Below, in pieces: positions 8,119 to 15,909 of a stretch of 40,760 bases of DNA. Below the pieces are notes generated by a model that saw only the letters and a list, made by a program, of their open reading frames with translations, was not told where the DNA came from and made no database searches. The position numbers and the translations under genes were made by a program. The stretch comes from Tropicibacter sp. R16_0 (GTDB lineage Bacteria > Pseudomonadota > Alphaproteobacteria > Rhodobacterales > Rhodobacteraceae), in assembly GCF_017743935.1 (NCBI RefSeq), contig NZ_JAGHRE010000022.1, positions 1-40,760 on the forward strand. The letters run 5' to 3'. Numbering within the stretch: the first letter of the stretch is position 1; each line of letters begins with the position of its first letter.

Positions 8119-8712
8119 TCACAGCTCGCGTAACCAGAACTGAAGTGGCTTTTGTGTTTCTGCCATCTCGCCCAGATCCTTCCACGAGAACTGGGCAACG
8201 GCGCCTGGAACCTTGGCATAACCACGCGCAGTCCAGAACTGGTCGAGCGGCTGATAGCCTTTTGGCTTGAGCGGGTGATCCGGCGCGCGTTGAACGCCAC
8301 AAAACGCAACCTTCGAAAACCCCAGCTCGCGTGCATGTGCCTCGCGCAGATCGAAAAACCGATGTCCCACGCCCTGCCCCCTGTATTCGGGTAGCAGCAC
8401 GGATTCGGCGCAATAGAAGACCTCTGCCAAATCGTGACCTGTTCCGGCAAAAGCCACTCCGAAATCATCTGCGTGATCCGTCAGCGGCGTACCTGTGGAC
8501 GCGCCGATCAGCCGATCGCCATCAAAGGCGCCAACAAGGACGGCCCCATCGCTATCGCGATACGTCTGCAAATAGTCACGCTCATACGCCAGATCCCCAT
8601 CATACAGATAGGGAAAGGCCCGAAACACGGTGATCCGCAGAGCAGCCACATCATCCAGCGCGGCATCAAGCGCCGCGCCGGTCAGAACGCGGACATCGGT
8701 GACCTCAGCCAT
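8119..8712 (-). CDS. GNAT family N-acetyltransferase
   Basis: The 197-residue product has the acetyl-CoA binding motif A (VLLPEYRGQGVGHRFF, about residues 107-122, with the R/Q-x-x-G-x-G core) of GCN5-related acetyltransferases, preceded by strand VLVGAFDGDRLIGAS. It transfers an acetyl group from acetyl-CoA to an amine; the substrate is not predictable. The C-terminal part (KGYQPLDQFWTARGYAKVPG) is the usual motif B region. Its ATG lies inside the end of the upstream NTF2-like gene (8-base overlap), so it should be translated from the same transcript. It is the last gene of the leftward block. Confidence 0.85.
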   Translation of the reverse strand: MAEVTDVRVLTGAALDAALDDVAALRITVFRAFPYLYDGDLAYERDYLQTYRDSDGAVLVGAFDGDRLIGASTGTPLTDHADDFGVAFAGTGHDLAEVFYCAESVLLPEYRGQGVGHRFFDLREAHARELGFSKVAFCGVQRAPDHPLKPKGYQPLDQFWTARGYAKVPGAVAQFSWKDLGEMAETQKPLQFWLREL

Positions 8713-9103
8713 TCGAAACCTGCTTCACCCAATCCGCAAGGTTGTAATAGGTGGTGACCCGGGTGATCTTGCCGTCTCGCAGATCAAAGAAGGATCCAGC
8801 AGGCAGGCGATAGGTCTGGCCCTTGGCTTCGGGCAAACCTGCGTCCGTTTCCAGATAGGTGCCGTTGACGATGTATTCCGCCGACGCGCGGGTGCCGCCT
8901 TCTGCCTCGAACACAACTATATCGGTCAGTTCTTCTTTGTAGCAGCGGTTCATGTGCGCGCAGAAATCCGCAAACTTCTCGCGCCCGACACGGATCTGCC
9001 CCTCGTTTACATGGTGGGCCACATCGTCGGACAGGCAGTCCAGCATGGTGTCCACATCACCTGCGTTGAAGGCTGAAAAATAGCGTTTGACGGTGTCGTT
9101 CAT
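8705..9103 (-). CDS. SnoaL/NTF2-like (ketosteroid isomerase-related) protein
   Basis: The 132-residue protein fits a single cone-shaped NTF2-like fold: an N-terminal helix (VKRYFSAFNAGDVDTMLDCL), then ISxDVxHHVNEG-like, and a C-terminal strand set ending DLRDGKITRVTTYYNLADW. Such proteins may be isomerases, hydrolases or binding proteins; no catalytic set can be called with confidence. The ATG at 9103 follows CGGAGA and overlaps the end of the phosphatase gene (ATGA), while its own end overlaps the GNAT gene. The three are clearly one transcriptional unit. An in-frame upstream ATG-like start at 9127 is less likely because it lacks a ribosome binding site. Confidence 0.78.
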   Translation of the reverse strand: MNDTVKRYFSAFNAGDVDTMLDCLSDDVAHHVNEGQIRVGREKFADFCAHMNRCYKEELTDIVVFEAEGGTRASAEYIVNGTYLETDAGLPEAKGQTYRLPAGSFFDLRDGKITRVTTYYNLADWVKQVSNG

Positions 9104-9561
9104 GTCATCTCCGTTGGTTCGCCCCAACGATCCTTGAGATGCTGAATGATCTGATCGCGGGTCTGTCGATAGCTGTTTAGCTTGTCATTCCGCGTCTCGC
9201 CGAGCCCAGTAGGGTCCATTATTGGCCAATATTCGACATCGAGGTGAAAATATCGGGTGAGTTCCAGTGCCCGGCGCTGACTGGCCGGCGACAGGGCAAT
9301 CACCAGGTCGAAAGAGCTCAGGTCGTCGCCCCACTGTTCCATCATGTCGAACGAGCGCGAACGGTGTCGGCTCAGCTCGACATCCATTTCCTGGCAAACC
9401 GCGATGGAAAAGCCATCGATCTCCATATCGTTGTGAACGCCTGCGGACTGCACATAGGTGTCCATCCCGTAGAACTTCTTCATGATCCCTTCGGCCATCG
9501 GGGATCGCACCGCATTGTGGTCGCAGCAAAACAAAACCGACTGCGGAAGCTGCAACACCAC
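9100..9561 (-). CDS. Low-molecular-weight protein tyrosine phosphatase / arsenate reductase-like protein
   Basis: The 153-residue product shows the phosphate-binding loop CDHNAVRS (Cys13 nucleophile, Arg19) near its start, and a DPTG segment near residue 117 that may supply the general acid Asp, as in low-molecular-weight phosphotyrosine phosphatases. It could dephosphorylate Tyr/Arg phosphate or act in arsenate reduction; the sequence does not decide. The start is GTG at 9561 (a second GTG follows directly), with GGGGGC from the end of the UPF0262 gene as ribosome binding site. It lies 3 bases after the UPF0262 stop. Association with UPF0262 and hisD is typical of Rhodobacterales genomes. 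Confidence 0.88.
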   Translation of the reverse strand: MVLQLPQSVLFCCDHNAVRSPMAEGIMKKFYGMDTYVQSAGVHNDMEIDGFSIAVCQEMDVELSRHRSRSFDMMEQWGDDLSSFDLVIALSPASQRRALELTRYFHLDVEYWPIMDPTGLGETRNDKLNSYRQTRDQIIQHLKDRWGEPTEMT

Positions 9562-9564
9562 GTG

Positions 9565-10044
9565 TCAGCCCCCGAAATGTAGCACGCAGATCAGCGTGAA
9601 CAGGCGGCGGGCGGTGTCGGTGTCGATATCGGCCTTGCCTTCCAGCCTTTCCTGCAAAACGCGGCTGCCTTCGTTGTGGATACCGCGCCGCGCCATGTCG
9701 ATCGTTTCGATCTGGCTGGGAGGCAAAGTCTTAACCGCGTTGAAATAGCTTTCGCAGATCTGAAAATAGTCTTTGACCACTTGCCGGAACGGCCCCAGCG
9801 ACAGGTGAAATTCCGCAGCCTTTTCCTCGGCTTCCGTATTCACGTCGAACACCAGGCGCTTGTCGCGGATCGACAGGTTCAAGTGATATGGACCGTCCGG
9901 AATGACACGATCGTCCCGCTTGGGCAGGGCAAAACTGTTCTCTTCCAGCAGGTCGAACATCGCCACCTTGCGCTCCTGCTCGATCTCGGGGGTCGGCGGG
10001 GGAAGGTTGCGGTCGTCCAGTTCGATTTGACTGATGCGGTTCAT
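9565..10044 (-). CDS. UPF0262 family protein
   Basis: The 159-residue protein is recognised as a UPF0262 member by its N-terminal MNRISQIELDD, the EIEQERKVAMFDLLEENSF segment and the central HLSLGPFRQVVKDYFQICESYF. The family has no established function and is largely alphaproteobacterial. It is soluble with no signal peptide. It lies between hisD and the phosphatase gene, with a 176-base gap upstream (10045-10220) in which I see no gene, and only 3 bases downstream. Confidence 0.9.
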   Translation of the reverse strand: MNRISQIELDDRNLPPPTPEIEQERKVAMFDLLEENSFALPKRDDRVIPDGPYHLNLSIRDKRLVFDVNTEAEEKAAEFHLSLGPFRQVVKDYFQICESYFNAVKTLPPSQIETIDMARRGIHNEGSRVLQERLEGKADIDTDTARRLFTLICVLHFGG

Positions 10045-10220
10045 CGGTGCGCGGTCTCGGTCAGCGTAAGTTGCGCACGGTCCTACAGGATCGCGTCAGC
10101 AGGGGCAACGCCCGGTTATCCCTGTTCAGATTCACCGAAATGGCTGCGGCATCAAGGTCACGAAATTGACCCCAAAAGCCTCTCTGCTGCCACGCGACAC
10201 CGGACCGCAGATCACCCAGA

Positions 10221-11522
10221 TTAGCGGTTCAACGCATCCAGGCGCACCTTGACCGAAAGCCCGTGTGCTTCCAGGCTCTCGGACTGCGCCAAACGTTCGG
10301 CGGCGGGGCCGATGGCACGCAGGGCCTCGGGCGTCATCTTGCTGAGCGTGGTGCGCTTGAGGAAATCCATCACCGACAGTCCCGACGAAAACCGCGCCGA
10401 TCGTGCCGTGGGCAGCACGTGGTTCGGCCCGCCCACATAGTCGCCAATGGCCTCAGGGGTGAATTGGCCGAGGAAGATCGCACCCGCATGCACCGTTTTC
10501 TGGCTCAACGCATCCGGATCGGCCACGCACAGCTCCAGGTGTTCCGGCGCAATCCGGTTCGACAGGCTTGCAGCCTCATCCAGGTCTCGCGCGGTAATGA
10601 CAGCACCAAAATCGCGCCAGCTCGGACCGGCGATGGAGCGACGCTGCAAGGAGGTGAGACGTTGCTCGACGGCTTCGCCAACGGCACGACCAAATGCGGC
10701 GTCATCAGTGATGAGGATGGATTGCGCGCTTTCATCGTGTTCTGCTTGGCTGAGCAGATCCAGCGCGATCCAATCAGGGTCGTTGTCCTTGTCGGCAATC
10801 ACCAGAATCTCGGAGGGGCCGGCGATCATGTCGATACCCACCTTGCCAAACACGCGCCGCTTGGCGGCGGCGACAAATGCGTTGCCGGGGCCAGTGATCT
10901 TGTCCACCGGAGCGATGCTCTCGGTCCCATAGGCAAGTGCGGCAATCGCCTGCGCACCGCCGATGCGATAAATCTCGTCCACGCCCGACAGTCGCGCAGC
11001 CAGCAGAACCAGCGGGTTGATCTGACCGTCCGGTGTTGGCACGGCAATGGCCAGCCGTTCGACGCCTGCCACTTTTGCCGGAATGGCGTTCATCAAAACC
11101 GACGACGGATAAGACGCCAGCCCGCCCGGCACATACAACCCCGCAGCCGACACCGCCGACCAACGCCAACCCAATGTGGCACCGCTCTCATCCGTCCAGC
11201 TGTCGTCCGCCGGCAGTTGCCGCTCATGATAGGCCCGAATGCGCGCGGCAGCCAATTCCAGCGCTTCGCGATCCGCGTCCGGCACCAGGGCGATCGCCTC
11301 ATCAACCTCTGCCCCTGAAATCGCCAGCGTCTCGGGCGTCAGCGTCATCCGGTCAAACCGTTCCGTCAATTCGATCACAGCCGCATCGCCGCGGTCGCGG
11401 ACATCCGCAATGATCCCGGCCACGACATCGTCCACATCTGGGCTGTCTTCGCGCTTGGCGCTCAGCAACTCGGCAAAGGCCTGTTCAAAGTCGGGCTGCG
11501 TGGTGTCGAGGAACTTGGGCAT
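10221..11522 (-). CDS. hisD: Histidinol dehydrogenase
   Basis: The 433-residue protein is a full-length HisD, which oxidises L-histidinol to L-histidine in two NAD-dependent steps, the last of histidine synthesis. Diagnostic features are IDMIAGPSEILVIAD, the zinc-binding Gln-His pair in LLSQAEHDE, the catalytic Glu-His in RIAPEHLEL, and GPNHVLPTARSARFSSGLS near the C-terminus. The ATG at 11522 follows AAAGGAGA. hisD is separate from other histidine genes and sits downstream of the murA/DUF2948 group, as often seen in alphaproteobacteria. Confidence 0.97.
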   Translation of the reverse strand: MPKFLDTTQPDFEQAFAELLSAKREDSPDVDDVVAGIIADVRDRGDAAVIELTERFDRMTLTPETLAISGAEVDEAIALVPDADREALELAAARIRAYHERQLPADDSWTDESGATLGWRWSAVSAAGLYVPGGLASYPSSVLMNAIPAKVAGVERLAIAVPTPDGQINPLVLLAARLSGVDEIYRIGGAQAIAALAYGTESIAPVDKITGPGNAFVAAAKRRVFGKVGIDMIAGPSEILVIADKDNDPDWIALDLLSQAEHDESAQSILITDDAAFGRAVGEAVEQRLTSLQRRSIAGPSWRDFGAVITARDLDEAASLSNRIAPEHLELCVADPDALSQKTVHAGAIFLGQFTPEAIGDYVGGPNHVLPTARSARFSSGLSVMDFLKRTTLSKMTPEALRAIGPAAERLAQSESLEAHGLSVKVRLDALNR

Positions 11523-11566
11523 CGGTGTCTCCTTTGCCGGTCACATACCCGCAGCAGCCACCGGCC

Positions 11567-12079
11567 TCAAGAACTATAGCCGCGGCTTTTGGGCAAGGAA
11601 AAGATCGCCATGCCCACAAGCAATAGGGTCATACCTGAAAAGCCCGTTCGAACCTGGTTCCAAACCTGCCAAACAGACGAATACTCGGACCAGATCGTTG
11701 ATGCCTCTGCCTCGGGCAGCGGAGTTTCGATCAAGGCCAACGCCTCGTTCATGGGCACGTTGACAGACATCGTCAAAAGCACACCACCACCAAAATAGAT
11801 CGCTCCCCCGGTGAGAAAGAAAAGGGCTGCGCGACGCGCCCCTGCGCGCCAAGCCACCACGCCGGTCAGAAGCAATACAAATGGTGTCCCAAAAAACGCA
11901 GGTGCAAAGACGCCATTGCGGACGCTCGCATTCATGGCTTGCATCGCCTGGATTGCGACGTTGGGGTCGGCCTGATCCAGCCCCCACATGGTTGAACACA
12001 CCCAGGCATAGAAAAACCCGAAGATGGCCCCCGAAAACAGCAGTGACAACACGGACAGAGGAAACAAAAAAATGCGCAT
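11567..12079 (-). CDS. DUF1772 (anthrone oxygenase-like) membrane protein
   Basis: The 170-residue product has four predicted membrane segments (about residues 3-27, 57-77, 84-104 and 146-162) and the loop NVPMNEAL at about 107-114, which is the family hallmark of DUF1772. The role of most bacterial members is unknown. It lies 44 bases upstream of hisD and 78 bases downstream of a GNAT gene, all in the same direction. It is not part of the usual murA-hisD neighbourhood as I know it and may be a lineage-specific insertion. Confidence 0.8.
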   Translation of the reverse strand: MRIFLFPLSVLSLLFSGAIFGFFYAWVCSTMWGLDQADPNVAIQAMQAMNASVRNGVFAPAFFGTPFVLLLTGVVAWRAGARRAALFFLTGGAIYFGGGVLLTMSVNVPMNEALALIETPLPEAEASTIWSEYSSVWQVWNQVRTGFSGMTLLLVGMAIFSLPKSRGYSS

Positions 12080-12157
12080 ATCGAAACCTTGATTTCAAAA
12101 TCTGATGTGTCTTGAACGGAGCAATGCCTCAAGTCCGTCGACAAATATTCTAGAAAT

Positions 12158-12667
12158 TTAAAGCAGCTTGCTAAGTGGATACTTGGCTTTCCCCAAAACG
12201 TCCTGAGTGGCCCGATCCTCAGCCCATCCATGGCGCAGGTAAAAACCGCGCGCCGTTGCGGTGCTGTCCAACGTGGCCTTGTGATGCCCCGCTTCGCGCA
12301 GATGCTGTTCGGCCTGGGCAAGCAACGCGGTTCCAACACCGCGCCCAACGGCAGACGGATCTACATATAGAACCGACACCGCCCCTTCCGGAGAGGTTGC
12401 ACCAACGCCACAGACCTGCCCTTCCAATTCGGCCACCCACAGATCATGTGTGCCGCTCAGCCACTGCCGGATTCCCTCGGGGGACTTGTTGGCAGTCCAT
12501 GCCGCAATCCTGTCCGGGTCGCCCTGATGATCCGCCACGCACAGTTCGGTGATCGACCGGATCAGAACGCGGCTCATGTCAAAGACATCGAACACGGTGG
12601 CCGGGCGCACCCGCTGGCCCTGGGGCACGCCGCCAAAGGTCTGCGAAATGCCCCGCTTGTTCTGCAT
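12158..12667 (-). CDS. GNAT family N-acetyltransferase
   Basis: The 169-residue protein contains the acetyltransferase motif A VDPSAVGRGVGTALLAQAEQ (about 113-132) and the motif B-like ATARGFYLRHGWAEDRA. The substrate is unknown. Its ATG overlaps the stop of the DUF2948 gene by one base (TGATG), so translation is coupled. The first 15 residues are poorly conserved in character and the true start could lie slightly downstream, but the coupled ATG is the simplest choice. Confidence 0.85.
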   Translation of the reverse strand: MQNKRGISQTFGGVPQGQRVRPATVFDVFDMSRVLIRSITELCVADHQGDPDRIAAWTANKSPEGIRQWLSGTHDLWVAELEGQVCGVGATSPEGAVSVLYVDPSAVGRGVGTALLAQAEQHLREAGHHKATLDSTATARGFYLRHGWAEDRATQDVLGKAKYPLSKLL

Positions 12668-13143
12668 CAGTCCGAATGGCTGGGCACGTGCTTTGACGGT
12701 GCCAGATAGGGGCGCGTCACGTCCTTGAGAGAGACCTCGAGCGCTTCGACCTGCAACCGGATCGCACCGTCACCGGCCAGCGTCAGCAACACGTGGCCTG
12801 CACCATCCTCACCCGCTTCGAATTCGACGGACAGCAGAGACAGAACCATGTCCTTATCGGACCGATCAATGCCTTGGCTGGCCACCTTGAGCACGTTGTC
12901 GACAACCAGAACCGATTGCACCCGCTCAAAGGCCCGGCCGCGCTTTCGGGCGGCGTCTTCGTCTTCCCACCGAAAGCGGTTGAGCAGGAGGGCAAAGCGC
13001 CGCTCGGACGCGCGCCAGGACATTTCCGTGATCGGAAACACTGCGTCCTGGGCAAGGGTCGAGATCACTTTCAGGTCCTCGTCATCCAGTGCACCCAGGT
13101 TCAGCGGAGCCTCGCGGCCGTCTTCGAATGTTGCGTCAACCAT
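12667..13143 (-). CDS. DUF2948 family protein
   Basis: The 158-residue soluble protein is recognised as DUF2948 by LGALDDEDLKVISTLAQDAV, the EMSWRASERRFALLLNRFRWE segment and the acidic LSVEFEAGEDGAGHVLLTLAGDGAIRL. The family has no known function and is typical of alphaproteobacteria, usually directly downstream of murA, as here. Its ATG overlaps the murA stop by one base, so the two are translationally coupled, hinting at a role linked to peptidoglycan synthesis; that link is inferred from context only. Confidence 0.88.
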   Translation of the reverse strand: MVDATFEDGREAPLNLGALDDEDLKVISTLAQDAVFPITEMSWRASERRFALLLNRFRWEDEDAARKRGRAFERVQSVLVVDNVLKVASQGIDRSDKDMVLSLLSVEFEAGEDGAGHVLLTLAGDGAIRLQVEALEVSLKDVTRPYLAPSKHVPSHSD

Positions 13144-14408
13144 CAGCCTTTGATCCGTTCGATTTTTGCACCCACACCTTCAAGTTTCTGCACCACATGC
13201 TCGTACCCACGATCCAGATGATAAACCCGGCTGACCACGGTTTCACCCTCGGCCGCCAGACCGGCCAGAATCAGCGAAACACTGGCCCGCAAATCGGTCG
13301 CCATCACCGGCGCGCCCTTGAGGCGACCCACTCCGGTTACAGTGGCCGTTCCGCCCTGCACGTCGATCCGGGCGCCCATGCGGGTCAACTCCGGCGCGTG
13401 CATGAAACGGTTCTCGAAAATCTTCTCTTCCAGCACACTGGTGCCCTCGGCCGTGCACAGCAGCGCCATCATCTGCGCCTGCAAATCGGTCGGGAACCCC
13501 GGGAACGGCTCGGTTGTCACGTCTACGGCCTGAACCCGGCCATTGCGGCGGCGCACTTTCAGACCCTTTGCGGTTTCTTCGACATCGATTCCGGCGGCAT
13601 CAAGCTTTTCAACAAAAGCCCCCACCAGGCTCAAACGTCCGCCCAGCAGTTCGACCTCACCACCGCAGATCGCAGGAGCCAGCATATACGTGCCCAATTC
13701 GATCCGGTCGGTCACCACCTGGTGCGTGGCGCCATGCAGGCGGTCAACCCCTTGGATTTCAATGGTCGATGTCCCCTCGCCCGAAATCTGCGCCCCCATT
13801 TTGCGCAGGCATTCGACCAGATCGACGATCTCGGGTTCGCGCGCGGCGTTCTTGAGCACTGTGGTGCCCTTGGCCAGTGTCGCGGCCATGACGATGTTCT
13901 CTGTCGCGCCGACGGATGCAAAACGCATCTCATGCACTGCGCCCGTCAACCCACGTGGGGCGCTCGCGTGAAGATACCCGTCCTTGAGCTCAATCTCGGC
14001 GCCCAAAGCCTCAAGCCCTTCGGTGTGAAGGTCCATCGGCCGCGCGCCGATGGCACATCCGCCCGGCAGCGAGACCACGGCTTGTCCGAACCGCGCCAAC
14101 AGCGGCCCCAGCACCAGGTTCGACGCGCGCATCTTGCGCACGATTTCATAATCCGCCGTGTGGCTGGTCAGATCGTGGCTGGACATGGCGATGACCTGCC
14201 CATCCTGCAGCGTCGACACCTCTGCCCCAAGCGACTGCAAAAGCGCAGTCATGGTCTTGATGTCACTTAGACGTGGCGCGTTGGTCAGCGTCAGCGGTTC
14301 CTCGCTGAGCAGTGTGGCGGGCATCAGCGTCAGACACGCGTTTTTGGCCCCTGCAATCGGGATCTGGCCGCTGAGCGCACCATTCCCTGTCACCAGAATC
14401 GAATCCAT
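13143..14408 (-). CDS. murA: UDP-N-acetylglucosamine 1-carboxyvinyltransferase
   Basis: The 421-residue protein is a full-length MurA, which transfers enolpyruvate from PEP to UDP-GlcNAc, the first committed step of peptidoglycan synthesis. Seen are Lys22-Asn23 in GAKNA, the loop [15 protein letters not shown] with the catalytic Cys118 (the residue alkylated by fosfomycin, so the enzyme should be of the sensitive type), and the C-terminal [21 protein letters not shown]. The ATG at 14408 follows AAGGGC. It is preceded by a 51-codon gene 6 bases upstream and followed by coupled DUF2948 and GNAT genes. Confidence 0.98.
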   Translation of the reverse strand: MDSILVTGNGALSGQIPIAGAKNACLTLMPATLLSEEPLTLTNAPRLSDIKTMTALLQSLGAEVSTLQDGQVIAMSSHDLTSHTADYEIVRKMRASNLVLGPLLARFGQAVVSLPGGCAIGARPMDLHTEGLEALGAEIELKDGYLHASAPRGLTGAVHEMRFASVGATENIVMAATLAKGTTVLKNAAREPEIVDLVECLRKMGAQISGEGTSTIEIQGVDRLHGATHQVVTDRIELGTYMLAPAICGGEVELLGGRLSLVGAFVEKLDAAGIDVEETAKGLKVRRRNGRVQAVDVTTEPFPGFPTDLQAQMMALLCTAEGTSVLEEKIFENRFMHAPELTRMGARIDVQGGTATVTGVGRLKGAPVMATDLRASVSLILAGLAAEGETVVSRVYHLDRGYEHVVQKLEGVGAKIERIKG

Positions 14409-14414
14409 CTGCCC

Positions 14415-14570
14415 TTAACCCTCGCTTTCCTCGTCACCGTTGCTTTGAACCGTGCGTGCCTTGGCCTGCGCCTTGCGCCGACCCAGGTTTGCCTTAAGCG
14501 CCGCCTTGAGCCTGTCTTCGCGCGACGCTTCGGTTTTTGCCTTTTTTCGGGGTGTATCTTTGTCTGCCAT
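14415..14570 (-). CDS. Small basic 51-residue protein upstream of murA
   Basis: An ATG at 14570 opens a 51-codon frame ending in TAA at 14417-14415, six bases before the murA ATG. The product is rich in Lys, Arg and Ala with an acidic C-terminus (GDEESEG): a charged helix (REDRLKAALKANLGRRKAQAKAR) is likely, with no membrane segment. Small Lys/Arg-rich proteins at this position are common before murA in Rhodobacterales as I recall; the function is unknown. Position, direction and the tight spacing to murA suggest one transcript, and the murA ribosome binding site overlaps its stop region. Confidence 0.72.
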   Translation of the reverse strand: MADKDTPRKKAKTEASREDRLKAALKANLGRRKAQAKARTVQSNGDEESEG

Positions 14571-14612
14571 AACTCTTCTCTACAGGAGCCGAAAAAAACC
14601 GTCCAGATGCCC

Positions 14613-14639
14613 TTGCACCCGGTTTCGTTTGAGTCTAAT
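14613..14639 (+). promoter_or_regulatory. Candidate promoter of tRNA-Thr
   Basis: TCTAAT (14634-14639, five of six matches to the -10 consensus) lies 14 bases before the first tRNA base, with a poor -35 (TTGCAC, 14613-14618) 15 bases further up. Confidence 0.4.
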
Positions 14640-14653
14640 CAGCCCCCCACGGC

Positions 14654-14728
<75 letters not shown>

Positions 14729-14755
14729 TGAAAATATCCTAAAATCAAATAGATA

Positions 14756-14770
14756 CACGAGAATCTCGTG
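14756..14770 (+). terminator. Hairpin after tRNA-Thr, possible terminator
   Basis: A perfect 6-bp stem CACGAG/CTCGTG with loop AAT starts 28 bases after the tRNA. The T tract that follows is weak (CTACTTT), so its role as the tRNA terminator is uncertain. Confidence 0.45.
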
Positions 14771-14821
14771 CTACTTTGGCGTTGCAAGTTTGCCAAAACG
14801 AAACGAATCTACGCCTCAAAC

Positions 14822-14850
14822 CCGTACAAATCCGTACAAATCCCGTACAG
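14822..14850. repeat. Tandem CCGTACAAAT direct repeats near the tRNA 3' end
   Basis: Two exact copies of CCGTACAAAT (14822-14831, 14832-14841) and a truncated third (CCGTACAG, 14843-14850) lie about 95 bases beyond the tRNA. Short direct repeats at helical-turn spacing beside a tRNA end resemble integrase arm-type sites, but no integrase gene is present in this window. Confidence 0.6.
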
Positions 14851-15205
14851 CTCCTCTAGTTCTTCACACCCCGACCACAATCTACTTTGAAGCCGATTCG
14901 ACGGCCTCCCACCTAGGTCTCTGGCATCCAGCCAGTCGACGAAAATTCTTACCAAAGCGAACACAACGAGGGAAACTTCTGGCCTTTTGCGAAACAGGTG
15001 CATTTCCCCAACACGCTATGACCCAATTGAGCACGCTTGCGATCCTGCGCCCCCTTTTGAAGCAGCGCTTGTCGAGATCCACCTTGGTCTTACTTCACTG
15101 CAGACCTGGGATGCGAACGCGTAACCAAATGCGCCCAAGCACAGATAGCGTCCTTTGCCGAGTCACTGTGAAAGTCGCCAAACGTATGACTCAAGCCGCC
15201 CATAA

Positions 15206-15247
15206 CGGTCATTCGTGCAAGCAGCAGCGAAAGTCTGCTTTGAGCCC
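15206..15247 (+). repeat. Dispersed degenerate repeat, copy A
   Basis: The core (CGGTCATTCGTGCAAGCAGC then AGCGAAAG) followed by TCTGCTTTGAGCCC resembles stretches at 19089-19139, 27643-27677 and, inverted, 27752-27774. About three quarters of the bases match between copies A and B over 28 positions. Confidence 0.5.
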
Positions 15248-15453
15248 ATAAAGCACTGGATGCTGTGGGATGAACTAACGGCGGCAAAACACTAAACACC
15301 GGACCTTGCCTTGTGTCCGAACCGGCTAGCTGTCGACCGCGAGATACAGCCAAACCAATGACAGAAGAATTTTTGCTTTTGGCGCGATCATTCAAGAACA
15401 CTGCCTTTGGAAAGCTTACCTGCCCACCCAAATGAATCAGATGGAGCATTCAA

Positions 15454-15909
15454 ATGTTCGTATTGAACGGTGAGCGGCAGGACGTTCTGAAAGCATGGGC
15501 AGATGAGACACTTCTTTACCTTCTTCGGGAGCATTTCCAACTCAAGGGCGCAAAGTTTGGATGCGGTGTTGGCGTCTGCGGCGCATGCACAGTTATCGTC
15601 GACGGGGAGGCTGTGCGCTCCTGCACGTTTCCGACCAGTGCCTTAGAAGGCGTAAAGGTGCGAACCATTGAGGGTTTGGCGAAGGGCCATAGTATGCATC
15701 CGGTGCAAGAGGCTTGGTTGGCGGAGAGCGTGCCCCAATGCGGATACTGTCAGGCGGGCCAGATCATGAGCGCTGTGGCATTGCTGGACGGCACGCCCAA
15801 CCCCTCCGACGAAGAAGTTGAAACCGCGATGGACGGCAATCTATGCCGATGTGGCACTTATGCGCGTATTCGCAAAGCCATCGCGCGCGCTTCGGAGGCC
15901 GTAAGATGA
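15454..15909 (+). CDS. Molybdenum hydroxylase small subunit, [2Fe-2S] (IorA/aldehyde oxidoreductase type)
   Basis: The 151-residue protein has both iron-sulfur sites of xanthine oxidase-family small subunits. The plant-type [2Fe-2S] is formed by Cys37, Cys42, Cys45 and Cys57 ([12 protein letters not shown]); the second cluster by Cys96, Cys99, Cys131 and Cys133 (QCGYCQAGQ and [12 protein letters not shown]). It passes electrons from the molybdenum site to an external acceptor. The ATG at 15454 has GGAG 6 bases upstream. The next gene, the molybdenum-binding subunit, overlaps its stop by ATGA. There is no signal peptide; export would depend on the Tat signal of its partner. Confidence 0.93.
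   Translation: MFVLNGERQDVLKAWADETLLYLLREHFQLKGAKFGCGVGVCGACTVIVDGEAVRSCTFPTSALEGVKVRTIEGLAKGHSMHPVQEAWLAESVPQCGYCQAGQIMSAVALLDGTPNPSDEEVETAMDGNLCRCGTYARIRKAIARASEAVR

Larger units (their letters stand above)
14729..15453. other. Gene-poor stretch right of tRNA-Thr
   Basis: No convincing gene is seen in these 725 bases on either strand; the open frames (up to about 150 codons) lack recognisable domains, ribosome binding sites and coding-like composition. The stretch holds the hairpin at 14756, the direct repeats at 14822 and a copy of a dispersed degenerate repeat at about 15206-15247. It is less GC-rich than the block to the left and looks like decayed island DNA. Confidence 0.6.

Noticed and set aside
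7827-8468. Leftward 213-codon frame overlapping the TetR and GNAT genes
   Set aside because: It overlaps two supported genes and has no recognisable domain.
13089-14270. Rightward 393-codon frame opposite murA
   Set aside because: Antisense shadow of murA.
14809-15082. Integrase remnant next to tRNA-Thr
   Set aside because: I read the short leftward frames for tyrosine recombinase motifs and saw none.
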